A stretch of DNA of 64,000 nt, from assembly GCF_051622035.1 (NCBI RefSeq), contig NC_135365.1:19301501-19365500 (forward strand). The letters are read 5' to 3'. The DNA comes from Arctopsyche grandis. Lineage: Eukaryota > Arthropoda > Insecta > Trichoptera > Hydropsychidae. This document shows, one piece after another, positions 1 through 11,385 of the stretch. The notes under the pieces were generated by a model that did no database searches, was not told where the DNA came from, and saw only the letters and a program-made list of their open reading frames with translations. The number at the start of each line of letters is the position of its first letter. The first letter of the stretch is position 1. The position numbers were made by a program, and so were the translations under genes.

Positions 1-954
1 ATAAACGCATAATATAATATGTATATGGAATGGTCAGTAGATATAATGGTCAATAGTCAATCTGTACTCATCCGCGTTTTTATCATAATAAATAATATAA
101 TTGTGAGATGGATACCTTGTATACTGACTGCCTCAAATAAAATACGAATTTATATTTTCATACAGATTTTAAACCGTGGCTAGTTAGTCATTACAATTGT
201 AAACTTTTTAAGAATACAAATTAAAAATGAACTTTGGATATTTTACTAACTGAGCGACTGTCGAGTCAAAACCATTAAATTTATGTGTCATATATTCATA
301 TGAAAGTAAAATTCATTTGAGCAAAATGTATACTCAATTGATTTATTTAAAAAAAAAATATATATTTATATATAGAGACCAAGAAAAATGTTTGCGTGTA
401 GAGGCAATCAAAATTTAAATCAATAGATGCCTATAAATTTTTAAATATGTGTGCAAGTTGCGCGTGTATGTATGTATGTATAAACACATAATATATATTC
501 TTGATATTTAAGGTATAAATATTAATAAAAATGTGTAAATTAATAACATTATTTTCATTTCAGAATGCGTTGTGAAAATTATAGGGGTTAAATGTAAATA
601 AATATGTTGTATATGATAAAATTTTTATTTATTATTATTATTCATTTCCTCGATTCATTTTGTTAAAACTTTGTATTGTGTAAATATATTGTATATATTT
701 TGCTTTCGAATGATCACAGATCACACTTAAATTTTAGAAGAATATTTGCATGTGATTAATTCAATTTGAATCAACTTAGCATATGTTTGCACTGTGTGCC
801 AGAAAAAAACCTTATTTAAAGCAATATTGTACAATATAACAATGGCATACTCACTTCAACAAGCTAACACGAGTAAGTACACCGATAAACATTTAAAATA
901 TTGGATTCTTTACCACATTGGCATATGCGGAGGTTCAACATTATGAATATCAAA
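1..954. other. Spacer downstream of MPC1
   Basis: AT-rich sequence with no supportable coding region. It should contain the MPC1 3' untranslated end on the minus strand (TTTATT-type signals on the plus strand near 625). A pyrimidine tract ending CAG at about 560, followed by a short frame and AATAAA near 597, could be the last exon of a gene entering from the left on the plus strand, but nothing confirms this. Confidence 0.4.
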
Positions 955-2423
955 TTATTTCTTGTCATCAGATCCGTCCGATTTCTTTTTGTTGCCGCCC
1001 AAATAGTGGTAATTGATAAACCTCGAGCCTTGAGTCAATTGAGCGGCTTCGTTGGTAACGTGGCACGACAACAGAAGTAAATTCCTCGGTTGAACTTTCC
1101 ACGCGAATCTCATGAAGCACAAAGAGTACAAGCAGAGTGCTGGAAAATACACAATATTAAATAAACAATTGGGTTTATATATAATGTTCATTATTGTTTG
1201 ATTTGTGGTGTAGTACCGAAAGTCATTTTCCCGCTGATTATACCGGGATCTTTATTGATATCGGCTAAAGCGGCGATCGGTATGCCCCAGTTGGCGACGG
1301 GACCCCAAAAGTGTGTGCTGAAACATTGAAATCGTTTATGTACATGAACCTTGGAAGTGTTGGTAAATTTCTATTGATTGCATACGCAAGTACGATGTCA
1401 ACAAGTGGTTGATGTATGACCTATTGATTAATATCAATGTTGAGTACGTACTCTAGTTGGATGAAATGAGACGATAACAAAATGTAATAGTTATCTATTA
1501 TATATATATATATATAAAATGTAATCGTTAACATTTAGTATATTGTGTGTGTGTGTGTGTAGTTTAATCGACAAGGAAATGTAGTAGAAAATAATAATTT
1601 CGCTATCAATTCATAAAACTTGATTTGGATCTGCATGTATAAAAGTTATCGCAGTATATTTATTGAGATTAAATTAAATTTCAATGATTTTGAAACACGA
1701 TTTGTGCAAAATAAGTGATAGTATAATACGTATGTACTAAAAATGACACCCACTTATAGATGATCATTATTTAACTAGGAGCTTTCACAATGAAAAGCAT
1801 TTTTATAGTATTAAGTAGTAAAGATTTGGATTTATATACGGCAATTCTGTGTGGAAAAATCTCAAGTTAAATAAAATTGTGCAAATTCCAACTATGGATT
1901 TAGCAACATCTAGTGATTTTAATAATGATAGGAAGCCAAAATTTATTATCGTATCTGCATAACAAAATCGATATAGATTTTAATTTTACTCTCTCCTACA
2001 TAAATAGTCTATCTTTGACTTGTAATGAGGTATTTAAGAGCAAGATTTTTTTAATGAATAATTCGCATTACTAATTAGCTTTTTTTTTTTTTTGGTCTAA
2101 AAATACCAATTGAATTATTTAAAAACCTAATATAAATCTTGTGAAAAGCTCAATGTGCATATAAAATCTGAAATTTTAATAATGTGAATATATTTCAGGT
2201 ATGACAATTGTCCGATGTTAAGGATATGTTAATCAATCGAGCGTATATTTGAATGATAAATGAATATGTTATGTAAATAAAGTTGGTCGATCGTGGAAAG
2301 GGTTAAATTCGCCGTCTGCGTGCGAAGGGTTGGATTGATGAGGATTGGGAGTCACCTGGTGAGGTATGTGCGGAATTCAGGACTCTTCAGCCGGCTGGCC
2401 AGGCGACTGAATGGAGACGACAT
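955..2423 (-). CDS. MPC1: Mitochondrial pyruvate carrier 1 (MPC1), complete, 3 exons
   Basis: MPC1 pairs with MPC2 in the mitochondrial inner membrane and imports pyruvate into the matrix. Coding exons on the minus strand are 2356-2423, 1217-1317 and 955-1139; they join at GT-AG sites in phase and give 117 residues plus stop. Family landmarks are all present: the amphipathic start ending [28 protein letters not shown], the [20 protein letters not shown] membrane segment, and [20 protein letters not shown]. The length is normal for insects. The last exon also opens upstream into the intron, which can mislead a frame-only reading; the true acceptor is after position 1140. The C-terminus is a charged tail, [12 protein letters not shown]. 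Identification rests on remembered family sequence features, not on a search. The start ATG is the first methionine of exon 1. Confidence 0.96.
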
Positions 2424-4536
2424 CTTGACACCGCAAACGTCACCGTGCCACTGACACAACTTCCTACACAGGTACGTGCGTAGTGTGTGTATTTTTTACA
2501 TTCTCTTTCAGTGTTGCCATACGTCGCATACCAAAATAGCACATGATGCTCGCGAGTGTTGGTGTCAAAATAGACAACGAAAGAGGAAACGTTACGATTC
2601 TTGGTCAGAGTGCATATACTTAAAAATGGTTCGGTGATTATTCCGCAAAAAGCGATCTCGCGCACGTTACTAAAATCTCGATCACGGAACATCTGGCACC
2701 CAAAGTCCGCGCGAAATATTGTATTAACGAGAACTCGAGTGCCAGATATTCCATATTCGTGATTTTTGTGGCAATGATTGTCGCGCGCGCTATCGCAATT
2801 TGCGCAATAATCCGTGTATCCTTAAAAATAAAAATCCTATGTTATTATTGAGAATGTTCTGTGTTCTCGATGGTGCTCTTGTTTTCATTCAACTTATAAC
2901 ATTTATTTTTTTGTATTTTTGTATTTTTGACAGTGTATTTTTTTATGTTGCCTGGCCAATAATTATACTTATTTTTTTGTCTGATATGCATAGTTTTCCG
3001 GCGCTCTAAAATTCACTACAGTCGTTGACCACATTTTTATCAATCAGTAGTGAATACGAGTACAAAATATATTTAAAAATTTCACAAGATGCTTATTTTG
3101 TACAATCATTTTGCAAATGCTTAGAATCCCCCCCTCCCACCTTGACATTTTGTCTAGCTTAAACAATTCAATGAATGTGATTTTTATGTGTGCGAGTGAT
3201 ATTCGTTTGAATAATAGAGCATAATATAATATTAGTCTGGAAATTTAATATTTTCTAGAAAATATTTATTTAAATTTAAATTTAATTATTCAATATTGTT
3301 GTATAATATTTTTTTTTGAAATTACTGGAAACTTTTCTAGTTAAATAAAAAATTCACTGATAGTTTTACTATGGGCTTGACACAAATAGGATCGCAAATA
3401 AAGTGATATCCCAAAAAATGTGATTGCGGAAAAATAAATATTGACAAATGAGATATGAATATGATTTATATGCTAGTTTAAGTTTTATAAATGTTAGAAA
3501 ATGCTAAATAAACAAGATAAGTTGCATTGCTTTCCAAATATGTATAACGTTTGTGACAGTTTAGTGTAAATGAATTTAAAACACTTTTGAAGTATTATAC
3601 TTACATACGTGACATCGACTATATACGCTGTATAATATTTATATGTACAAAGTAATGGAACCAGAGGGAGGGGGTGATAGGTGCAATTACCTTCCTCCCC
3701 ATGAATGGACATGAATGAAATTCTCAGATTGATTGGCCTCCATGTGTGCTTGACCTTTCAGCTGCCGATTTGTTCCAGTGACGATATCTGAAAGAACAAA
3801 TATATGCATGCTCTCATTGAGCATCTCAAAGAGAACATTTGTAGAAAAATTTAAACGCTAGGGCCTCAAAAATGAACTAATGTTATAAATAAGTCGAAAG
3901 AGTCTCACTTTGGGAGTCGGCAACATAAAATGAACCGTATTTAAGCGATGAAAAATCTAAAGGAATATTAAAATATAAGTGATCCATGAGGAAAGGTACC
4001 ACTTCCGACGATAGCGTGCTGTGAAAATATTTTTGTTTTTATCGCACAAAGTAGGATTCAAAAGGATGCAATATGACGTAACTGATGGTTAATCTAAATA
4101 ACGAATAATGAACTTGGATGTTGACAATGATGATACTAATGAATTAATTGAATAGCATTCGGCAAAGTAATAACACTAAAAATTATAAAATAAAAAACCG
4201 GAAATAAAAAAAACGTTATTTAAAAAGATACCTCTTTTATAATTTGTATATAAAATTATTACAGTATATAAATAATTAAATAAAATTCTGTAACACTAAA
4301 ATATATACTAAATATGTATGTATGTAAAATATGTACTAAAATATAAAATATAATTATTAAATAAAATAAAAAGGCAATTTAAACAATATTTTAACAACAA
4401 TTAAAATTTCAATCAAAAAGATTTCAATAATTGGGACTTCAATCAAAATTAAGATTCCGGCTTAAACTAATGTAATTAAATATATTACTAAGAGGTTAAG
4501 CCGCTTTTATATCATCAAATACGTACTTACGCGGAT
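2424..4536. other. MPC1 upstream region and spacer to the NRF-like array
   Basis: This interval holds the MPC1 5' untranslated and promoter sequence in its first few hundred bases. Bases about 2625-2790 resemble a repeat near 56600-56770 (shared words such as GGCACTC..GTTCTCGTTA and GCCAGATGTTCCGT). The rest is AT-rich with TATG microsatellite, a ccccctccc tract near 3128, and a short piece reading gtaccacttccg near 3998 that recalls the ACTTCCGG repeat family. No further gene was recognised. Confidence 0.4.
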
Positions 4537-7500
4537 TCATTTTTCTACGTTAATTGCTTGTATTTCGAGATTAGCTGGAATCGACGCTTTTTTTCTTTCC
4601 ATGACATTAGATTTTTCTAAAAAACGAAATATACAGATACAAAAAGAAAATGCGACTGTAAAAGCGATGATTTTGAATGATAGCTTACTTTTATGAAATA
4701 TAATTTTTTCTAAAGCCATAACGGGAAGTTCGAATGATATCGATAGCAAATATCCCATGAACACTGTTAAAACAACATCACTGAAGAATGCAATTACCTG
4801 AAATTTCAAAAGAAAAAATGATATAATTTTACAAAAAAGATTACGAGTAAAAATTTCTCAATTCACAATATAGAATATTACCTTACCGCATTAAAATTTG
4901 AAAAATATATTGCATGTCTCGTAGAAAAAGAGATAGAAGATTGTAAAAAAAAGTGAAGCAAATACATCGCGTAAGATAACCTGCCTACAATTTCCCATAT
5001 TTCCAAACTTAAGAACCAATTGACTGGACCTGAAAAAAATAATTAAGAATAAAAATAAAGTTATTAAATAAAAAATATTGTAATAAGTTCACAAATCAAA
5101 CCTCCGTATCCATAAATACAAGCGATTATAACCCACATAACTGCAATAGACCATCCAGTTTTGGCGAAAGAATTGTACATGAGGAGCTCAGGCTTACTAT
5201 TTTTGTCCATGGGTTTCATTCCGAATATAGCTGCCCCCATTATTACAAAACACGTTATCCATCCAACAATTACAACCACCTAGATGATGTTTTTTTAAAT
5301 AGATTTTTGCTTCAAGAAATATGAGGGAAAATAATTTATGATCATACCTTGTTGATTTTTATATTTGATTTAGTTGATAAATGGATAAAGTAACCCAAAG
5401 CAAAGCCCAAAAGCCAAGGTGTAGCACGGTTGTGGGTCATGTAATAAGATTGTGAACCGTAGGCATAGTTTACATTTTTATTCCTAAAATGTAATGAAAC
5501 AAACATAAATATAGGTTTTTATAAGTGATTCAAAAATTAGAAATGACATACCATTCGTTTTCATAAGCGATTACAAACACGCCAATTTGTGATACCACAA
5601 TCCAAAATATCATATTTGTCAACCCCACTCGTCTCCACCTTAATAATGGATAAATGATGATTGGTGATAGAATGAACAATTGCATATCACAGCTAAGATA
5701 CCAAGTTTGACCCACGCACTGACATTAAAACGCAATATGTATAAGCATTAATTAAGTTATGGTGGTATCTGGTATATTTGAACACCAAACATTGTACGTA
5801 TGATTAAGTTAGAAAAATAAAATTAATTTAAACGAATCGCTAATTACCAAATTATCTACATTTACGTAGTTTTGTATATAGAGTAAGGTTGTCCACCAAT
5901 TTTTTTCACAATTTTCGATCATAACTTTCATTATAGTGTTCCATATGGGACCATTCGATATGTATCTGCTTAGGGAAGCTTGGAAGAAAACTATCGCTGC
6001 CAAAGCCGGGGTCAATCTCAAAAATCGGTGAAGGTACATCAGTGGAAAGTTAAAACATTGTTCTAAAGTTTAAAATCATTACATAATATTTTCAATCAAT
6101 ATAAAGGTTATTAATATAAATGTCTATATTATTAACACCCACTTTTATCCAGTTGCCCGAAGGATATGTAAGCGACAAGCAAACCACTCAACAGGAAAAA
6201 CGTGTCTACTGAAAAATATCCTGAAATAATTGCCATACTACCAGTTTCTTCAGACCACTGCAATTTAAACAATGAAAATATGTACATTCATATCTCGTAA
6301 TTATGTATTTGTACATATATTTTATAATATATTGTATGCACATATATTTTTAAAATCTAAATATTACATTTAATTTGGTTTCACTTACTTTTATTATATC
6401 AGTAACATTTGTTATCGGAATCATAAGGTAAATGAAGTAACGATGACCAATTATGACCCACATTAGAGACAAAGCTCTCAATCCGTGCAAGCATTTTAAA
6501 CTTTTTGAATTATTTTTTTTGATTGTAAACAATTTAGAAGTATTGGTCCATATGGAAAATGATATGAGTAAATCGTGGCGAATACAAGTATCAGTGTCTA
6601 GGATAAAAATAATTAGCATAACTTTTAATTGGATATGATACTGGTGTAAATGTTTATCTTTTTATTGTAAATTAAGAGTATTCAAGTAGATCACAATAAA
6701 ATTTGAGATTGATAAAATCTCCAGTTGATTCGTAGAATTTATCTTTATTTTATCGTTGGTTGTTTATTAGTAACGGAGGTTTTCACCTCACCTTTTTTGT
6801 AATGTTTGACAATGAGATCGTATCCAGTACTCAATAATAGCAGAATTCCAAAAAATATGAAAAATGCTCTAAAATGTGAAAGAAATATGATTAAAAATGT
6901 GTTTTTTAAATAAAAAATAAAATAATATTATACATATTTAAGTGCATGCTTACAGTGCTCCCCAATCAGTGGGTGTCCAAATGGCCGGTTCGGCAGTTAC
7001 ACATTCATTTTCAGGAATCGTTATGAGTGGTTTGTCCCTATGGGGAATTCCAACATTTTCCAAAATGTTTCCAAGCATTGTCTCTATTTCGTCCATTTTA
7101 CACGTATGAGGTAAGCAAATAGCCATTATCAACGATGGTCGTCCGAACGCATCGTTAGCCAATAATCTAGAACTATTTTTTAAATATTATACTTGATAAA
7201 TTCGAAATTATATATTGAACGTACTTCGAAATAATTTCATAATAAATACCTCGATCCGTTATTTTTTGGCAAAATATTGCGCAAATTTGCGATTCTACTC
7301 AATTCGTTGTTGATTCTACTCTTGGTTGTTGGGAATGGAATTTTAGCCACGCAATATTTGCCCTTAATCAGACGATCATTTCGATAAAAATGGTCAACCG
7401 ACAGGCATTGATCGAATTGTCCATAGCTTTGGATGTTTAAAGACAAAAGGCCAGGGGGTATTTTTCCATAAGAATCCAACACTGAAAATAAGTTAGAATA

Positions 7501-8946
7501 TTATTTTATTGAAACACACCTTTAATATAACTATCAGTCACATATTTTATATATATATATATTACTATAATAATATAATAATAATCTAATATATAATTTG
7601 GAAAGAGACTTTGTAAGTATCCTTGGTTCATTCGTTGGTTCGTCGTCCGTAGATCGGTGACGTCATCGAACACGTGATTCGATTTTTTTTTTTCGATCCA
7701 TAGGCGCCGATTTGATTTTTTTCGATTCAATCGATTCACCCCCACGGGAGCGAAGCCCCATGGGGCCCCGAAGGGGGCGCAGCCGCATGGGGCCCGGAAG
7801 GGGGCCCAGGGGGGCGCAGCCGTCATCGAACAAATGATTCGATTTATTTTTTTTTCGATTCATAGGCGCCGATTTGTTTTTTTTCGATTCAATGGATTCA
7901 CCCCCGCGGGGGCTCAAGGGGTGTAGTTCCATGGAGCCCCGCCAGGGGCGCCATAGGCCGCAGCCCCATGGGGCCCCAAAGGGGCCGCAGCCTTATGGGG
8001 TCGCGGAGGGGCGAAGCCCTAAAAGGCATTAGCTAAGGGGGGCGAAACCCTAGACGGAAATTAATCATGGGGGCGGGGAGGGGCGAAGCCCTAATCGGCA
8101 ATTCATCACGGGGGCGAAGCCCTAGACGGCATTTAATCATGGGGACGGGGAGGGCCGAAGCCCTAATCGGCAATTCATCACGGGGGCGAAGCCCTAGACG
8201 GCAATTAATCATGGGGACGGGGAGGGGCGAAGCCCTAATCGGCAATTCATCACGGGGGCGAAGCCTCGTATAATATAAAAACCGACTGTTGCTAAATATG
8301 TATGTATGTTTTGGACGATCTACCAATATGGGAATATCGGGACGTCGGGTATTTGTAATATAAACCGCTTAAACATGACTAATCTAATAGTTAACAGTTT
8401 ATTAAAAAAAAAGCAAAAAAATTGTTTTTTTTGCTCCCTGAGCCTTTGCCTTCTAGGGCTTCGCCTTCGGTGCTCCCTGAGCCATTACCTTCTAGGGCTT
8501 CGCCCTCGGCGCCCCCCTGAGCCTTTGCCTTATAGAACTTCGCCCTCGGCACTCCCTGAGCTTTTTGCCGTCTATGGCTTCACTCTCGGGGCCCTCTGAG
8601 CCTTTGCCTTCTTGGGCTTTGCCCTCGGTGCCTCTCTGAGCCTTTGCCTTCTAGGGCTCTTTTTCAAATTTCAACGCTAGAAATATACAAAAAAAATCAA
8701 CTTACTTAGAATCGGCCATGTTTCTTTTAAAAAATCACTTTTCCATGCCCTAATATCTGTAATGCATTGAGTGATATTATATAGTCCTGGATCTTCTTCT
8801 AAGTGTTTACTCAATTCTTGCAATAATCCGCGATTAAAAATTTGTTTGTAAATTTCAAAGTTTTCATTACTATCACAATTCACAACCGAAAATAATGTAA
8901 TAAATATATAAATAATATATAAATAATTTTTCCGTATATAAAACAT
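4537..8946 (-). CDS. NRF-6-like membrane acyltransferase, copy A, intact, 13 exons
   Basis: Coding exons on the minus strand: 8706-8946, 7250-7481, 6954-7166, 6792-6868, 6389-6597, 6143-6257, 5848-6062, 5552-5718, 5348-5483, 5102-5279, 4887-5029, 4689-4797 and 4537-4616. The sum is 2115 nt, giving 704 residues with no frameshift. Residues 1 to about 24 form a signal peptide ending VVNC. Residues about 25-228 are the cysteine-bearing extracellular NRF domain (QCITDIRAWK, QFDQCLSVDHFY, KYCVAKIP, ICLPHTCKMDEIETML). A membrane segment follows in exon 4. The acyltransferase-3 part begins near residue 290 with CLHGLRALSLMWVIIGHRY, whose His is the expected catalytic residue, then about ten hydrophobic segments. 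This is the nose-resistant-to-fluoxetine / drop-dead family, thought to act in lipid handling at membranes; the substrate is unknown. Intron 1 is enlarged by a GC-rich insertion. Family assignment is confident, the exact member is not. Confidence 0.93.
8038..8267. repeat. 72-bp minisatellite, three units plus part
   Basis: Units begin with GGGGGCGAAGCCCTAGACGG at 8038, 8110 and 8182, with a partial unit from 8254. Spacing is exactly 72 bp and the units differ by a few substitutions. Each unit contains GGGCGAAGCCCTA once as part of each half, so the repeat may have grown from a shorter one. Confidence 0.9.
8430..8665. repeat. Minisatellite of about 39-41 bp, roughly six diverged units
   Basis: Each unit runs approximately CTGAGCCTTTGCCTTCTAGG followed by GCTTCGCCCTCGGTGCTCC. 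The core AGGGCTTCGCCC is the reverse complement of the core of the 72-bp minisatellite to the left, so the two arrays face each other. Confidence 0.85.
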
Positions 8947-9239
8947 ATCGATATTTATAAATAACGTTGTACTAATTCAATGAGATTAAAACTCTGAATG
9001 AATCTCTAGTTTTGCGAGCTTACATATATGTCTGTATGTATGTAGCGGGATATCAAAATTAATCGGAAACAGGTGCACTTTTAAACAACAACTGAGATTA
9101 CACATTTTTTTATATTATTCATCGATTATATCATTCGAACTTTGTGTTCTTATTTATATGTAATCTGGAAAATTTCATTGATTGTGATTTTTAGATTGAA
9201 TTATTCACGTGAAGGTTCCAACCTTTATTAACTTATATA
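8947..9239. other. 5' flank of copy A, shared with copies C and B
   Basis: This upstream sequence is repeated, with changes, beside copy C (19064-19157 and 20774-20980) and copy B (25271-25570). Shared words include ATCGGAAACAGGTGCAC and CACGTGAAGGTTC. It is likely to hold the promoter of the minus-strand gene; no TATA box was assigned. Confidence 0.6.
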
Positions 9240-10625
9240 CAGTGGCGGCTCGTGGATAAGATATCTGGGGGTGCTGCGGTTGATTAAAAATAAAAAAAAT
9301 GTTTATTTGGATTATATTTTACTATTAACATCAATATTATCAAAATTAAACATTATATGTATTTTATTTCATTATAAAATTGATTCTTCTATCTTTTTTC
9401 CTTGAAAAAAGATCTATCACCTTTTCGTTAAATTTTTTACCGTTCATAATCATTTTTTTTCAATTGACAGCATAGACAAAGCCGTCAATCTTTCCTGAAC
9501 CATTGTGTTTCTTATACTCGTATATGTATGTCTTTATTCTATTTATTGAGGAAAAATACCGTTCTGGCTCAGAGGTAGTTGAAGTTGTAATCAGAATTTG
9601 AATAAGTTTTGCTATTTCCACACGAACTTTGCATAAATTGATTGCAAAAATAAGTTTTAAATATATTAATAAATCGTTAATACTATGCATTTCTTTCCTT
9701 GAGTAAAACACTTCTAATTCAGTTTGAAGTTTTTCTTTATTGGATATGATTCAACGGTTAGTAGTAGATCTTTCATTGGCATTTTCTTTCAGTACTTTTC
9801 AAAATTTCACAGCTTTTAATTGATTAGAAAAAGTATATATTTTTTTATATCCTTAATAATAACATCGCACATATTTTTAGCTTCTATAATATGTGCGATA
9901 ATATATGCATCACATATTTTTGGCTTCTATTTTATCTCGTATTTGTATAATGACATTAGTAAAACTTTTTAAGTTTTATTTAATTGAAAATGCATCGATA
10001 TTACTAGATTGCATTTGGTTATAAATAATTTCTACATGCGGCATTAACTTGTGAAAAAGTTCTGACTAAAATAAAAAATTGTATTCAGTAAATTGGTAGA
10101 GTCTGTCATTGTTTTATCAGTATTTTTGGAAGAAGTTCTTGAAAACATCGGCTCAGCTTCTCTTGATTTGTATACCATCTTAAATACTTAGAGTGACGTG
10201 TAGAAGGAAGTGTAGAAAGTGTAAAAGGTGTAGAAATAAAGACAAAAGGTGCAGAAGAAATGACGAAAAGTGAGGAGCGTGTCAAGCGCGCGGCGCGCAC
10301 ACGAACGCAACAAGAAATGTGTTTACATGGCACTGTTGGGAGTGCAGTACGGACCAAGCTTCTAGCTGCCCCCGCGCCCCTCCTTCGCCTACTCGAGCAA
10401 TTCCATCGAAAACCGTACTGCACAAAATCATAAACGATGCCTCACTTTCTGATATTAGTACCGCGATGTATGATCATTATTGGATGTATCGGTGTGCGGG
10501 CGAGCTTAAATAGTATTGATATTTTATATAATATACATACATTTACGTATATAATAATATTAAATTTTTCTCAATTTCCTTGGGGGTGCTGCAGTACCGC
10601 AGTGCGTATGGACGAGCCGCCACTG
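9240..10625 (-). mobile_element. hAT transposon, degraded, with 8-bp target duplication CTTATATA
   Basis: The ends are CAGTGGCGGCTCGT at 9240 and ACGAGCCGCCACTG at 10612-10625, flanked by CTTATATA at 9232-9239 and 10626-10633. A minus-strand relic at 9460-9711 contains TTSTTSEPERYFSSINRIKT, the C-terminal dimerisation motif of hAT transposases. The rest of the transposase is broken by stops, so the element is not autonomous. Confidence 0.92.

Positions 10626-10700
<75 letters not shown>
10626..10700. repeat. (AT)n microsatellite
   Basis: An uninterrupted AT dinucleotide run starts inside the right target duplication of the adjacent hAT element. It may have expanded from the TATATA of that target. 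Confidence 0.95.
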
Positions 10701-10703
<3 letters not shown>

Positions 10704-11175
10704 CAACTCGTGTGTTGTGTGTGACAATAAAACGAAAAGTGCAAATCACGCTGAATCTTTTATTTCTTTCTTATTCGCCACGAGTCGCCGAATCCAGAGG
10801 AAACACCCAACCGTTCTGGAAGAGGAAGTAATCGACCATTAAAAATAAAAAATCTAAATCTATAAAAAACCAAATCAACAATCTACAGTCCACAAGATAT
10901 TAAAAACCATCACGAGCTACGAAGACCAATCTGGAAGTCAAATGAACGGCTAGTTCGACTGACCAGTTATAATAGAAAGAAATAGAAATAGAAAGAAATA
11001 TAAATAAATAGAAATAGAAAGAAGTTAATAATAGAAAGAAGAAAATAATAGAAGAAATAAGACTGATAATAGAGACTGAGAATCATAAGAAGAAATAAGA
11101 CTGGTGAGACCTTCATTCAGAGATGGATTATGACAAGTTAATAGTGATGAATTTAGAGTTAGGTTATCTCATTAG
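10701..11175. other. Spacer with unclassified repeat, then shared array flank
   Basis: Bases 10701-10975 are absent from the other array flanks and read like an LTR or LINE fragment (acaataaaacgaaaagtgc, then a GAAACACCCAACC stretch), but no class can be assigned. From about 10976 a purine-rich AGAAATA run leads into sequence shared with the C-B spacer at about 20990-21131. Confidence 0.4.
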
Positions 11176-11300
11176 CAGAGTTCGGCGCCTCAGTGCGCTA
11201 AATGGTTCACTATTTTACACTATACAGGAGAGCAAAAAAAGATTAACAATAGAAAATGACAATAGTGAACCCATTTAGCGGACTGAGGCGTCGAACTCTA
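11176..11300. mobile_element. hAT-type MITE, 125 bp, 8-bp target duplication
   Basis: Terminal inverted repeats are CAGAGTTCGGCGCCTCAGTG on the left and the complement of TAGAGTTCGACGCCTCAGTC on the right. Flanking 8-mers are CTCATTAG (11168-11175) and CTCATTGG (11301-11308). A homologous copy is at 21132-21289, and the flank of copy B has the empty site at 25669-25676. Confidence 0.93.
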
Positions 11301-11385
11301 CTCATTGGATACATACATATGTATGTTGATCGTGTGTTCTTATGTATACGTAACGGCATTATCAATTGTAAAGAATTGTTATCGA

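Larger units (their letters stand above)
7595..8665. repeat. GC-rich repeat insertion in intron 1 of copy A
   Basis: Intron 1 of copy A is 1224 bp, against 132 bp in copy B, and the excess is this block. It starts with atatataatttggaaagag, holds two copies of a module containing ATAGGCGCCGATTTG (about 7700 and 7865), then a GC-rich stretch with gcgaagccc-type words. Later come a TTTGTAATATAAACCGCTTA motif near 8350 and a second GC-rich array of opposite orientation. It is probably one mobile insertion enlarged by tandem repetition, but its class is not recognised. Confidence 0.75.

Noticed and set aside
540-640. Possible last exon of a plus-strand gene entering from the left
   Set aside because: There is a plausible acceptor and AATAAA, but too few codons to identify and no second exon.
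7506-8599. Several Pro/Arg-rich frames in intron 1 of copy A
   Set aside because: They arise from the GC-rich minisatellites and lie inside an intron.
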